64,000 nucleotides of DNA from NCBI RefSeq assembly GCF_963169125.1, contig NC_084801.1, positions 111,379,061 through 111,443,060 of the forward strand, in the 5' to 3' direction. Source of the DNA: Humulus lupulus (lineage: Eukaryota > Streptophyta > Magnoliopsida > Rosales > Cannabaceae). Under the pieces are notes generated by a model, which was not told the DNA's origin, ran no database searches, and was given only the letters and a program-made list of their open reading frames with translations. This document shows positions 1-10,796 of this stretch, piece after piece. Each line of letters begins with the position of its first letter. Within the stretch, counting starts at the first letter, position 1. A program made the position numbers and the translations under genes.

Positions 1-418
1 TTTGAAGAAAGATTACCCAAGAGCAAGAAAGGAAGAGCCAAGAAAGGCGGACAACTCAACCCAGCTTGAGTGTTCGCACTAACTCAGGCAGAAGCTAAGG
101 CTTGTCCCTCAGTAGTTACATGTAAGATTTTTAGTGTTGGAACTCCTTATACTGTTTTGATTGATTTTGGCGCTACACATTCTTTTGTTGCTAGTAGAAT
201 TATTGATAAACTGTGTAGACCATGTGATTATTATGCTGTGGGGTTCAGAACCTTATTACCCACTAGGAAACTAGTAGTATCCAGAAGATGGGTCAGATCA
301 TTGCCAGTGACAGTAGAAAGCATAGAGGTATCAATTGATTTAATAAAGTTGGTTATGACTAACTTTGACATGATTCTGGGTATGGATTGGTTGGTGAAGT
401 ATAGGGAAACTATAGATT
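1..418 (+). pseudogene. Ty3/gypsy (Tekay-like) gag-protease fragment
   Basis: Remnant of a gypsy polyprotein around the retropepsin-like domain, the aspartic protease that matures gag-pol. Frame 1 reads a basic gag tail, then PA-stop-VFALTQAEA, then LIDFGATHSFV, the protease active-site region, and FDMILGMDWLVKY, a second conserved block of plant RVP_2-type proteases. The usual DSG/DTG-like triad reads D-F-G here. The stop at 67-69 (TGA) sits where related elements have an arginine codon, as a C-to-T change would give. The frame runs on into the repeat after about 418, so the apparent C-terminus to 477 is repeat sequence, not protein. It is cut by the window start on the left. Confidence 0.8.
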
Positions 419-1540
419 GCTTATGGGTTGATAAAGTAATAGTAAAAATTGGTGTATATGTTGCTTATAATGATTGATAGTTGCTGAATAGGTTGCTTAA
501 AGGTTTCTTCATATGTTGCTTATGAGGATTATGGGTTTCTTTAAGGGCTGCTGATAATTAGGTTATAATAATGGTGGTTTGTTCCTGCATATGTTGCTTT
601 ATAGTTGCTTAGGTTGTTGTATATGCTCATTATAAAAGCTTGTGGTTTTTTGAATAGGTTGCTTATTAGTTGCTTTAGGTATTATAAAGGTTGTTGAAAA
701 GGTTGTTAAAAATGTTGTTTAAGAGTTCCATTATTTGTTGTCCATGTTGCTTATGGGTTGCTAAAGTAATAGTAAAGATTGTTGCATATGTTGCTTATAA
801 TGATTGGTAGTTGCTAAATATGTTGCTTAAATGTTTCTTCATATGTTGCTTATGGGGGTTATGGGTTTCTTTAAGGGTTGCTGATAATTAGGTTATAATA
901 ATGATGTTTTGTTGTTGCGTATGTTGCTTTATAGTTGCTTAGGTTGTTTTATATGCTCATTATAAAAGGTTGTGGGTTTTTGAATAGGTTGCTTATTAGT
1001 TGCTTTAGGTATTATAAAGGTTGCAGAAAATGTTGTTTAAGAGTTCTATTATTTGTTGTCCATGTTGCTTATGGGTTGCTAAAGTAATAGTAAAGGTTGT
1101 TGTATATGTTGCTTATAATAATTGGTAGTTGTTGAATAGTTGAAATGTCGCTTCAAGGGTTGTTGTATAATGTCACTTTATAGTTGAAAGTGTAACTTCA
1201 ATGGTTGCTTAATAAGTTGCAGGTTGCTGAATAGATTGCTTAAGAGATGCTTAAGTAGTTGTAATAGTTGTTGTATATATTGCTTATAATGATTGATAGT
1301 TGCTGAATATGTTGCTTAAGTAGTTGTAACATTTGTTGTACATATTGCTTATAATGATTGGTAGGTAGGTGGTGAATATGTTACTTAATAGTTGCTTAAG
1401 TAGTTGTGACAGTTGTTGTATATGTTGCTTATAATGATCGGTAGTTGCTGAATAGGTTGCTTAAGATTTGATTTATTTGTTGCTTAGGTTGCTAAAATTT
1501 GGTGATAATAAGGATTGCGAGCTGCTGAATAAGTTAATTA
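419..1540. repeat. GTTGCT-rich tandem repeat array, left block
   Basis: Degenerate satellite-like DNA dense in GTTGCT/TTGCTTA words. A higher-order unit is visible: the phrase TTATGGGTTG recurs at 421, 751 and 1069, giving units of 330 and 318 bp, followed by a decayed third unit. From about 1262 to 1470 a shorter unit of roughly 60-80 bp repeats, built on TTGCTTATAATGATTGGTAG. No coding signal is seen. A related block lies at 2447-2965, beyond the MULE transposase remnant, so the arrays bracket that remnant. Confidence 0.8.
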
Positions 1541-1884
1541 GGGATTGCTTTATATGTTATTTATGAGTATATGTTGCTATATATGGTTGCCTAAAATGTT
1601 GCTTTATGGGTTTAACATGATGTTTAAATATATAAAATTCCTTATATGGTTAAACATATTAGCTTCCTTATATAAGCTTCCTAATATTATTAACCATATT
1701 AAAAGTCACCCTTCAAGCAACATGTAAAACAACTTGTTAAACAATTTTGTTTAACAAGTTTTACATGTTGCTTGAAGGGTGACTTTTAATATGGTTAAAT
1801 AATAAATTACTTTAGTTGTTTTTATAAGATTGGTTATGTTTCTAAACACGTTGATTTACTTGTTTTTCCATGTTAATAACGTAA
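1541..1884. other. Non-coding AT-rich spacer with a foldback
   Basis: AT-rich spacer between the GTTGCT array and the transposase remnant. It holds one notable structure, the long hairpin at 1690-1798. Nothing else can be supported. Confidence 0.5.
1690..1798. repeat. Long near-perfect hairpin (foldback)
   Basis: Inverted repeat with arms at 1690-1743 and 1748-1798 around a 4-nt loop (ATTT). The arms pair completely except for a 3-nt bulge (AAC) in the left arm. The outer ends read TTAACCATATT and AATATGGTTAA. The size and perfection fit a small foldback transposon or a recent snap-back duplication. A miRNA-like precursor is possible but unsupported. Confidence 0.85.
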
Positions 1885-2256
1885 TATATACTTAATTCAA
1901 CAAGTTTCAAATGGATCAGCTTCCTTGTACCCACGCAATATTGTTGTTTAAAAAAAAAAAAAAAAAAGAATCAAGATCATTATCAATATTGTTCTCCATA
2001 TTACACAAATGAAGTCATGGTTGCAACCTACAAAGAAATTATATACCCTCTGGGCAATGAAGACACTTGGCAAATACTTGAACATATCAAAGTTGTGAAA
2101 GTACACCCTCCAGAAGGAAAAATGTGAGTAGGTAGACCAAAGAAAAAAAGATAAAAAGTTGCATGGGAGAGAAACAAAAAAGAAAAACAAATACGAGAAT
2201 TGTGGTCGAAGTGGACATAACAGAAAGACTTGCAGAAACCCTCGACAGAAAGATTA
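1885..2256 (+). pseudogene. MULE (Mutator-like) transposase C-terminal remnant
   Basis: Decayed C-terminus of a plant Mutator-like transposase. In order: FQMDQLPCTHAIL (1902-1943), the C-x-H end of the SWIM zinc finger; an A-run at 1950-1967 that breaks the frame; then YCSPYYTNEVMVATYK and IIYPLGNEDTWQI, the conserved block after SWIM; VGRPKKKR, a basic tail; and, in a shifted frame, ENCGRSGHNRKTC, a zinc knuckle whose first Cys reads Tyr. A TGA just before VGRPKKKR again sits where related proteins have Arg. The catalytic DDE core is absent. The fragment shows that the surrounding DNA belongs to a MULE and fits the C48-peptidase pseudogene next to it, because MULEs are known carriers of such genes. 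Confidence 0.8.
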
Positions 2257-3107
2257 GATATTGACTTACAAAATCATACATTATTGTTTCATTTTTTTTT
2301 CAAAACAATATGAAAAGTTCAATTGTTTGATCTATATAATGGTTTTGGTTCATTTCCCTTATGTTTTACTTCAATTTTTTTTTTATAATTTCTTTAATAT
2401 GCAAAGGTTATTTACTCAATTATTTTATTGTTAATTAATTTCATTAACATGTTGCTTAGGTTGCTTTTGGGTTGTTGTACATGTAGGCATATAAAGTTTC
2501 TCACAGGAAGCATTATATGTTACTTTGGGGGATTACTGATTTTCTTAATGGTTGCTAATTTTTTGTTATAATAGAGATTGTGGGTTGTTGAATATGTTGC
2601 TTAAGGGTTACTTAAATAATTATAAAGGTTGTTATATATGATGATATAAAGATTGTGAGTTGCTGAATGCTTAATGGTTGCTTAAAAGGGTTGATTTATA
2701 TGTTGATTTTGGGGATTATAAGTTGCAGATTGCTAAATAGGCTGCTTAAGAGTTGCTTTATATGTTTGCATATAAAGTTGCTTAGGAATTTTAGGGTTGC
2801 ATATCATGTTACTTTATGGGTTGCTTAAGAGATTTTGTAGTTTTTTTTACAGGTTACTTTTTATGTTGTTTATGATAATTGTGGGTTGCTTAAGAGTTGA
2901 ATGAGTTGCTTAATGGTTGCTTAAGTGTTGCTGAGTAGGTTGATTAAGGGTTGCTTATGTTGATTTTAATATTTCATTTGGAAATTATCAAAGAAAGACA
3001 ATAAATTATAAAACAATTATAATTTTAAAAGTAACTCTTAAGTACAACCAACAAGCATTTTGTCTTGGCAGCAACAACAACTACATTAATAAAGCTTTCC
3101 CATTGTC
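2257..3107. repeat. GTTGCT-rich repeat array, right block, and AT-rich spacer
   Basis: AT-rich spacer to about 2446, then 2447-2965 with the same GTTGCTTA/GGGTTGCT words as the left array, less regular in period, then AT-rich DNA up to the end of the peptidase pseudogene. No gene seen. Confidence 0.65.
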
Positions 3108-4559
3108 TTATTGATTGTGCCTTGCTATCTGCCTAATCACGACAAGCATACTCTCGTGCACTCTCATATTCACATTGTTGATTTCCCATTGTATATGAGT
3201 ATAGTAAATAAGCAAGCCTAAACCTATGACATTCGACATCAAATCAGATCTTGGAATCTCTTTTCTGCCAATGAAATACTCAGAAAAAGAGAACATATAT
3301 ATTGCACTATCTCTACACAGGCACAAAAAAAAAACATAAGTTATATCCTAAAAACCACATATTAAAATATAATATAATATATAAGATTTCTAAAAATTAG
3401 AAAAAAAGAAAAACTCACATAGACAACCCAGAAGGAAATGTCATCATCCATAACTACTTTAAAAGAAGAAACTTAAGGTCTCCCAACATAAGGCTTTAAA
3501 GAGAAATCTATATCGGTACGCTTATAAAATCCAATGATAGACAAATAAGTAGACAACAACACACGAAATGGTTCTATAGTTAGCAAGGCAACATGATTCT
3601 TAGGATCACAGCTCAAAGTATTGTAAACATGAATCAACCTGACTTTGAAAGACAATATAGCAAGGAGCCAATGCTTTCAGTCTTAACTAAAATAGGAAAA
3701 AGAACATGATCTACTTGTAGCCAAGATTTGTTGCAACTCAATGCAAGGCCCATCGTAACTTCAGCAACAACGTGGTTGTAATTCCTTACCCCATGATCAC
3801 GACTCTTCTTTAAAAAAGAATCATAAATGGCTTCAATCCTCTTTTGAAAGGTAGTATCAGTTGTGGTAAACTTCAAAATAGACAAGTCACAATACATACC
3901 TTTCTTCATCAAATAATAAAAGATTACATCAACATGCTGCAAAGAAAATCAAATTTATAATACATTTTAGCAACTAAATAAAGAAAGTAAACTAAAAAAA
4001 AAATAGCACAATATAAACAAAAAATAAAAGAAAAACAAGAACACTTACTTATTTTAAAATAGGTTTTCCACTATATTGAAGTGCATGAAACAACGTCTTT
4101 TTAGTAATAACATCAACCCTAAGTTGTAACCAGGAATGATAAGGTTGTCCTCTTTAGAGTACAATCTCGGTCTATTAAAAATCAAATAAATAAGATATAA
4201 TTAGAAAGCTTAAAGAAATAACTAAAACAGAGATGAGAAGAAACTAAATAAAAAATATCACTTACTTGTTATTACTTTTCATTCCTTTATCAAGTCATAC
4301 GTGGAGTTCTTGAATAGCGACAAAGTCAGGAAATTCACTAATTTTGTCATCTAATGGGCAAAGTCCTTTGACAACCTTTATCCCTCCTGTAGATTGAATC
4401 AAACTACTTTCCCCAAAAGAAGAACAAAATGTTTGCAAAAAAGGTGATTGCAAGCATGGTGGCAGTATAATTGTCATTTTTAGTAGAGCATGAGTAACAT
4501 ATCCCAAGTTACTCTCACTACTGCCAACATAAGGGACAATAGTTGTGCAAGGAATATGA
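3108..4559 (-). pseudogene. Ulp1-like (C48) cysteine peptidase, C-terminal exons, inactive
   Basis: Minus-strand remnant of a SUMO-protease-like gene of the kind carried by MULEs. Read from 4559 downward: an exon near 4510-4266 with a TGA at the LHV position and a donor GTAAGT; a short exon near 4140-4055; an exon from an acceptor near 3936 holding HVDVIFYYLMKKG and SWLQVDHVLFPI; after a 1-nt frameshift HWLLAILSFK (about 3680-3650), with the catalytic His; VYNTLS, where the family has catalytic Asp; and a last exon near 3330-3108 with RDSAIYMFSFSEYF, aligned with the family's D-C-G motif, so the catalytic Cys reads Ser. Two of three triad residues are therefore changed. The N-terminal half lies beyond Cop1 at 35639-36578. 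Exon limits are inferred. Confidence 0.75.
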
Positions 4560-4766
4560 TGTTAGAGTTTTATGCCCTAATTAAAACTCAATTTCTTTGT
4601 AATCTCATTTATTATCAATAAAAGAATAGAAATCGTTTTTTGACTTGGTCAATCACTTTGCTCACATGTTTTATTTTCATGATTATTTGTTTAATATAAA
4701 CTTCTATTAAATCACGAGCATATAGCTAATTGTATTTATAGTGGCGTAATCACAATGGAATATAAA
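4560..4766 (+). repeat. Cop1 5' LTR, first piece
   Basis: Starts TGTTAGAGTTTTATGCCC and matches 33824-34030 of the 3' LTR closely. It stops where G1 begins. About 800 bp of LTR that should follow (present at about 34031-34835 in the 3' copy) is missing before the second piece at 24247. Confidence 0.9.
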
Positions 4767-5345
4767 TGTTTACCCAAAAAAGATTTACCTGATGATGTGG
4801 CAGAATTAACAAGCACGTGGGATACACGTGACGGTTTAAGTGAGTACGATTTGTTCGACCATCGACCAGAAGAGAGTTCACTTAGCAAACGACATATTAT
4901 ATGGGCGACCAGTCTGGTCACAGTATTTCAGATATGTAATTTCGCATAATTGTGATTTCCATTATTATTTAGATACACTTGTATTAAATGTAATTAAGGT
5001 CCATCGGCCCATGTGGAACTCCTTAAGCCTATAAATAAGAATCAAAGGGCTCAAGAGAGGGGACTTTTTTTTTTTGGACTTTAGAATTCTGAGAGAGAAT
5101 TATAGTGTTTTTATCCACCAAAATTGTATTCAACCTGAGGCTTGTGAAACTCGTGAACCCTAGTTCATGGATCACAGTTTTTGGGATTCTACAACAATAA
5201 GAACACTAAGTGGACGTAGGTTATTACTATTCTCTGGGGCCGAACCACTATAAATCTTTGGTGTCGTTTATCTTTTTATCTTGATTTCATCTCGTTTTTA
5301 TCGTTTTACTTGACTATGTGTCGTTGACCAAATCAAGGGTCAACA
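4767..5345 (+). repeat. G1 5' LTR
   Basis: LTR of 579 bp, starting TGTTTACCCAAAAA and ending GGGTCAACA. TATA box TATAAATA at 5030-5037. Two G-box words CACGTG (4814-4819 and 4825-4830) and the inverted word GCGACCAGTCTGGTC (about 4904) lie upstream of it. It is the same family as the LTRs of G3 and G4, which are in minus orientation. Confidence 0.9.
5030..5037 (+). promoter_or_regulatory. TATA box of G1 LTR
   Basis: TATAAATA in the 5' LTR. The same word with similar flanks (TTATAGGCTTAAG on the other strand) is present in the LTRs of G3 and G4, so it is a conserved promoter element of the family. Confidence 0.65.
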
Positions 5346-5394
5346 TTTTGGTGCTTTCATTGAGAGACTGAACTCAAGACCTCCAAGAAGATCA
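5346..5394 (+). promoter_or_regulatory. G1 primer-binding region / leader
   Basis: The stretch just after the LTR reads TTTTGGTGCTTTCATTGAG. The same stretch follows the LTRs of G4 (minus strand, 60833 downward) and, with one change, of G2. By position it should hold the tRNA primer-binding site. I cannot name the tRNA. Confidence 0.55.
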
Positions 5395-7560
5395 AATGGG
5401 GAAAACAACTAGAAAGACTGGACAAACCTCTGGTACTACACCAACCCAGCCTCCTACGCAAAATGTGGCTGAGGATGAGCCACAAGTGGATTTGGAGGAA
5501 GAGGAAATGGATTCTGAGACCTTGAGGACGACTCTGAGTGTGTTGCAGGAGGAGTTAGCCAATCTGAGGGCTAATCAAGAAAATGTGGCTGAAACAATGG
5601 CGTTGTAGCAGAGAGAGATTGATAGGCAACGCCAAGAATTGAATGAATGCCAGGCCAACATGGACCGCCAGCAGAGGGACGCCACTGCCGCTCTGGAGGA
5701 AGCCATTCAGTTGGCCTGAGGACAGCCTGCATAGGTTTCCCGACCGGATCAGCCACCTAGTACACCACTACAGCAAGGTCCACATTCACATCATCCTCAA
5801 CATCACCACACTCCACGTCAATCGGCAAACCCTCAGAGACCGGAGCACCCCCTGCTGCTCAACAGGATGGGTCGTTTCAGGATCTTGAGCAGCAGCCACC
5901 CTCTTGCGCTGGTCGAGATAATCCCCAGCAACAAAGGCAGAATAGGGCCGGGCAGCCTCCTCGAAGTCCTAGACGCCAAACTGCTGAGGAGCCAAATCCA
6001 TCGAGCAAGGGACAGCGTTCTTCTGCGAGCAGAAGGTAGGTTGATTCAGGCTCTGCAGTCAGGGGTCCCCCATTACATAATAATGCCCGGGGACCTATCG
6101 ACCAACGTAGGCCTCCACCTATCGGTCGGGACATGCCAGCAAGAGGAGGAAACAGTGCGAACAACAGGTTGCACCATAGTCAGTCACACTTTAGGAATGT
6201 ACATGATTATAATGAGGTGGATTCTGGCAGAGAAAATGCTGGTCGGCGGCAAGGAGAGAGGGCTGGAGAACAAAACCCTCCACTAAGAGATAACTGGCCG
6301 ACGAGCCAGAATACTGGGGGGTAGCCCAGATAGCCTAACATCTTTGATTGACTGGGCGCGAGTGAACAAAGGCGTAGGGATGAGGACTTAAGGGATGTTC
6401 TTGATGACAGAAGAGAGAGACATGACGAGTATGCACCTCCAGCACCAGTCGCTCCAGTAGTACCAGACGTTGTGCAGGCCCAGCTTGATGCTTTGAACCA
6501 GGTCGTCCAGCAATTAGTAGGGAGCTGAACGTCCCACATTGAATACGACCGGAGAAGAGGCACTTCGTTTGTGCAAAGAATAACAATGGATGAGACCCCA
6601 AGCAAATTTAAGATGCTGATCTTGCCCAACTTGAATAACTTCGAGGTACAAATGGATATTCAAGGTGTCAGATGATGCTTGGTGCAGAATCTTTCCAGCC
6701 ACCTTGTCTGATATTGCGCAGGAGTGGTTTTTCAAATTCCCTCTAGCTAGCATAGTATCTTGGGAAATGTTCGTGAATGAGTTTTACGGACAATTTTATG
6801 CTGGTCAAGTACATCCTACCGAGGTCAGCCAGCTAGTCGAGATACGCCAGAAGGAGGGAGAAACCTTGAAGGGGTATGTCCAACGTTTTATACGAGTCGC
6901 TGCTGGGGCTAAGACAGTTGGTGATGAAGGAAAGATGATGGCTCTTACTGCTGGAGTACGACACCATTCATCCCTCTAGAGCAGTTTTCAAAAAAATGGG
7001 GTAAAGAGCACCCAAGAATTTCTGGACCGAGCGGACAGATACATCAAGCTTGAGGAGGCCATTGCCAACAAAGGAAAGTCGCTCGCAGACGACCAGGGTC
7101 CAAAAGAAGATCCCGCCAAAGTTGCCAATGGATATGAGAAACCTAATGGCAACGACAAAAATAATGGGAAAATGGAGGTAAAAAGGTGAACCACGAACCC
7201 TCAACATCTGAAAACAAGCGCCCTAAAAGTAACAATATGAGTCGAGGTTCACCAATTACACGACCCTAGTCGATAGCAGAGCAGAATGTATCAGGCTACT
7301 CACACAACCATTCCCTTCAGGCGACCATCCCTAATCAGGAAAGATATCTCCAAGAGAGATACAACCAAGTTTTTTTGTTTTCATAACGACTATGGTCATG
7401 ACACCAACGAGTGCAACCAGCTCAAGGATGAGATTGAGTTCCTTATTAGGCAAGGACACCTGAGGAGGTATGTGCGAGTGGTTGGAGGTTCTCAGCGAGA
7501 GGCTCAAGGAGGCAACGAGCAAGCACCTGTACGCCAATCCTCGCCCCTTTTACAGCCAGC
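5395..7560 (+). pseudogene. G1 gag
   Basis: Capsid/nucleocapsid precursor of G1. It starts at ATG 5396 with a Q/T/P-rich, then acidic and coiled-coil-like N-terminus (MDSETLRTTLSVLQEELANL). A TAG at about 5607 replaces a Gln-like position, and several frameshifts follow. The Retrotrans_gag-type core is at 6665-7060: CRIFPATLSDIAQEWFFKF, VNEFYGQFYAG and LVEIRQKEGETLKGYVQRF. A zinc-knuckle-like motif, CFHNDYGHDTNEC, lies at about 7375-7415. G4 keeps a parallel gag on the minus strand at 59157-60785. Confidence 0.85.
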
Positions 7561-7739
7561 TCCAGTCACTGGAACATTGCTGACCATCTACGGTGGCCCA
7601 CACCTGGCGGGTGATAGTGGAAAGGCAAGGGAGAGGTACACTCGAATCTTACGTCATGACCAGGACATTGAAATGCTAAACGTAGAGGAGAAAACTCCCA
7701 AAAAAGCTCAAACAGTGGAAGAACTGATAACTTTCTCTA

Positions 7740-8312
7740 AGCTTGATGCTCAACATGTTCGATTTCCCCATTCGGATCCTCTGGTCATGGATGTCCAGAT
7801 CGCTAATATGATGGTTAAGCGAGTATTGGTGGATACAGGAAGCCCAGTCAACATTCTGTACAAATCTTCACTGGAGAGGATGAAGTTGTCAGTGCAAGAT
7901 TTGGAGCCATGCAACCAAACCATTTATGTCAGTACAAATCTTCACTGAAGAGGATGAAGGGCTCGCCCCAACAGGGTCGACCAGGCTTCTAGTCACAGTA
8001 GGAACTGCACCTGCGAACAGGACATTACTCACTACTTTTATAGTAGTTGATTGTCCTTCTACAGATAATGCTGTGATTGGAAGGCCTATCCTAGTCGACT
8101 TGCGAGTTGTGACCTCGATCTGGCACCTGGCCATGAAGTTTCCAACCGACGTGGGAGTAGGATGCATGTTGGGAAACCAACGAGAAGCGCGGGAATGTTA
8201 TAATTCCTCGATTATCAAGGAAAAAATGGGCGAATCGGGGGAAAAAGTCAAAAAGTGGTTGATGTTGGCTAGTGAAGTACAAGCCCAATCAGGTGAACAG
8301 GTCGCCAAATAG
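7740..8312 (+). pseudogene. G1 aspartic protease
   Basis: Retropepsin domain: VLVDTGSPVNILY (about 7825-7863) has the DTG active site. After a frame change come TTFIVVDCPSTDNAVIGRP and DLRVVTSIWHLAMKFPTD, both typical of Tat-like proteases. Between them a stretch of about 28 bp (GTACAAATCTTCACTG-type) is present twice, at 7858 and 7931, and the second copy replaces the expected sequence before EGLAP. It is followed by the linker to RT. Confidence 0.85.
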
Positions 8313-8372
8313 GGTGTTGCCCAAAGTGAGGATGGAGACTTAGATCCTCTCTTTGGGCATTTTGAAGAAAAT

Positions 8373-9432
8373 GTGGGACCAGTGGAGGACCTCGAGGAGG
8401 TTCAACTAGAAGAGGCAGATCCGACTACGGTTGTGAAAGTCGCTAAAAACTTAGAGACAACAACTAAGAAAAAATTGGTGGAATTTTTGAAGGAGAACCA
8501 GGAAGTGTTTTCCTGGTCGCATAAAGATATGGTTGGGATTGACCCATCAGTTATCAGCCATGTCTTAAATATAGACAAAAAATTTCCACCAGTGCAACAA
8601 AAGAGTAGGCTGCTCGATAAAGACAGATCGAAGGCATTAAAAGATGAAGTCGAGAAGCTAAAGGAGAACAGATTCATCAGGGTAGCATTTTATCCATCTT
8701 GGGTCTCTAATCCTGCATTGGTTTCCAAGATAAATGTCAAGTGGAGGACGTGGATTTCACAGACCTTAATAAAGCCTGCCCAAAGGATTGCTTCCCACTT
8801 CCAAGGATCGACCAGCTGGTCGATGCTACATTAGGGCATGAGATTTTATCATTCATGGACGCATACTCTGGGTACAGTCAAATTAGTATGCATCCACCTG
8901 ATGAGGATCACACTAGCTTTTGAACAGATACAAGGCTTTACTATTACAAAGTAATGCCTTTCGGTTTGAAAAACGCTGGTGCAACTTACCAGCGACTGGT
9001 CAACCATATGTTCAAAGAGCTGATCGGTGTTAACATGGAAGTATATGTCGATGACATGTTGGTCAAATCGAAGAAGGCATAAGATCACATCGGGAACCTG
9101 CGAGAATGCTTCAACATCTTGAACAAATATCAGATGAAGCTAAATCCCATCAAGTGTTCATTTGGTGTTGGATCGGGAAATTTTTTGGGATTCATAGTAA
9201 ACTCGCGAGGTATCAAAGCTAATCCTGAAAAGATCAAGGCCCTTGATTGAGATGCAGTTGCCTACCAAAATTAAAGATGTTCAAAGCCTAACTGGGAGGA
9301 TTGCCGCTTTGAGTAGATTCATTTCTAAGTCAACGGAAAAGTGCATTCCATTCTTTAATTTACTCGGAGGCAACAAGAAGTTCGAGTGGACTGAAGAGTG
9401 CAAGCAAGGTTTTCAGGCACTAAAATCTCATA
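8373..9432 (+). pseudogene. G1 reverse transcriptase, first part
   Basis: Gypsy RT. Blocks in order: VDFTDLNKACPKDCFPLPRID (8743-8805), FMDAYSGYSQISMHPPDE (8855-8908), VMPFGLKNAGATYQRLVN, YVDDMLVKS (catalytic DD, about 9043-9070) and KIKDVQSLTGRIAALSRFIS (9258-9330). Stops fall at 8922 and 9080, and frames change near 8730 and 9245. Interrupted at 9433 by G3 and resumes at 11414. Confidence 0.9.
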
Positions 9433-9437
9433 TGTCA

Positions 9438-10049
9438 TGTTGACCCTTGATTTGGTCAATGACACGGAGTCAAATAAACGACAAAGAACAAAAAGAAAAT
9501 CAAGAAGAGAATCAAATGGAAAGAAAGTGACATAAGAAATTTATAGTGATTTGGCCCCAACTAGATGGTAATGACCTACGTCCACTTAGTGTTCTTATTG
9601 ATATTGAATCCCCAAATTGTGATCAAAGAAATAGGGTTCTTGAGTTTCACAAGCCTTGAGAGTATTACAATTCCGGTGGATAATAACACTATGCTTTTTT
9701 TTCTCTGAATCCAAAGATTAAAAGTTCAAAAGTCCCTTCCTTGAGCCCTCTCATTCTTATTTATAGGCTTAAGGGGGTTACATGGGCCAATGGGCCTTAA
9801 TTACAATTAAGATCAGCGTATCAAGGTAATAAAATGAAACATAATGAATATAATTATTACAAGATTGCGTATCTCAAAGGAAGTAAATGGAAGCATGCGA
9901 CCAGACTGGTCGCACCTAACCGCGAGACTTGATAAACCAACAATTATCTGGTCGACGACCGACCAAGATCCCCTCACTCAAAACTGCCACGTGCCAACCA
10001 CGTATAAGAAATAATTGCCACGTCATCAGGAGCCATTTTTGGGTAAACA
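9438..10049 (-). repeat. G3 LTR (3' LTR in element sense)
   Basis: Plus strand reads TGTTGACCCTTGATTTGG through GGGTAAACA. It is the same family as G1 and G4, with a TATA box on the minus strand near 9760 and the palindromic word GCGACCAGACTGGTCGC near 9898. Confidence 0.9.
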
Positions 10050-10061
10050 TTTGCCCCCCAA
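10050..10061 (-). promoter_or_regulatory. Polypurine tract of G3
   Basis: On the minus strand CTTGGGGGGCAAA directly precedes LTR start TGTTTACCC. This is the plus-strand primer of reverse transcription. A close copy occurs inside G1 and G4, between integrase and the antisense gene. Confidence 0.85.
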
Positions 10062-10260
10062 GTTTATTTTACCGCGACCAGCATAAAGTAAACTTGAGAG
10101 ACCGACCCTTCGCATATCCCATCAAATCTGTCAGAGTCGTCCATGCCTTCTCTAAAAAGGCACCTTTCAGTTTCCCCAAAAGTTTTCTGACGGCTATTGC
10201 ATTTCCCCATGCCTTGAAAATTCACTCCCATCATTACCTCTTTTACAGTGCCATGATCAA

Positions 10261-10796
10261 TATAAATAACCCATTCTTTTTACTTTTTACCAATCTTCTC
10301 TTCCTCAAGAACTCTGAAGAACTTTACACTCAGAACCCAGAAGACCCAAACGGTTCCAACGACTCATGGAGTTTCTGCTCAGCCATTCTTCGTCTCGGGA
10401 ATTTGCATCCATTTTCATCCAAGTAAGCTTCTTAAATTTCTTCGTCTCTGAGATGCCATGCTATGTTTAGTTTCTAGTTTGTTTTAGACTTTGAGTTCTT
10501 GAAAAAATTGCTTCGGGTTAAACGTGTATATTGATCAGTGTTCAATATGGTAGGAAAAAGACACTTTGCTGGGGTTAGGAATCAGTTTGGTAGTCAGGAT
10601 AATTAACTTAGGGCGTAAAATCGAAGTAAAAATTCAATTTTTAAGCCTGTAGAAAAACTGGGTTTTTCCCGCCCCTTCTGAGTTGAAAAAGTTTTTCCTG
10701 AAAAACTTTTCACTTCTACTTTTTGATCCGTTTTCCAAATTGTTCGTATAGGATTTAGTGTTTCTGTTGGAATTTTTCTGGTCGTATAAAAGCTAA
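10261..10796 (+). promoter_or_regulatory. Promoter and 5' leader of the antisense gene kept in G3
   Basis: TATAAATA at 10261-10268, followed by a leader and a splice-donor-like AAGTAAG (GT at 10423), matching the arrangement in G4 (TATA 54926, donor 55098). The intron continues to 10796, where it is cut off by the second LTR. No protein is encoded. Confidence 0.6.

Noticed and set aside
4755..5034. Small frames in the first part of the G1 LTR
   Set aside because: LTR sequence upstream of its own TATA box; no counterpart protein.
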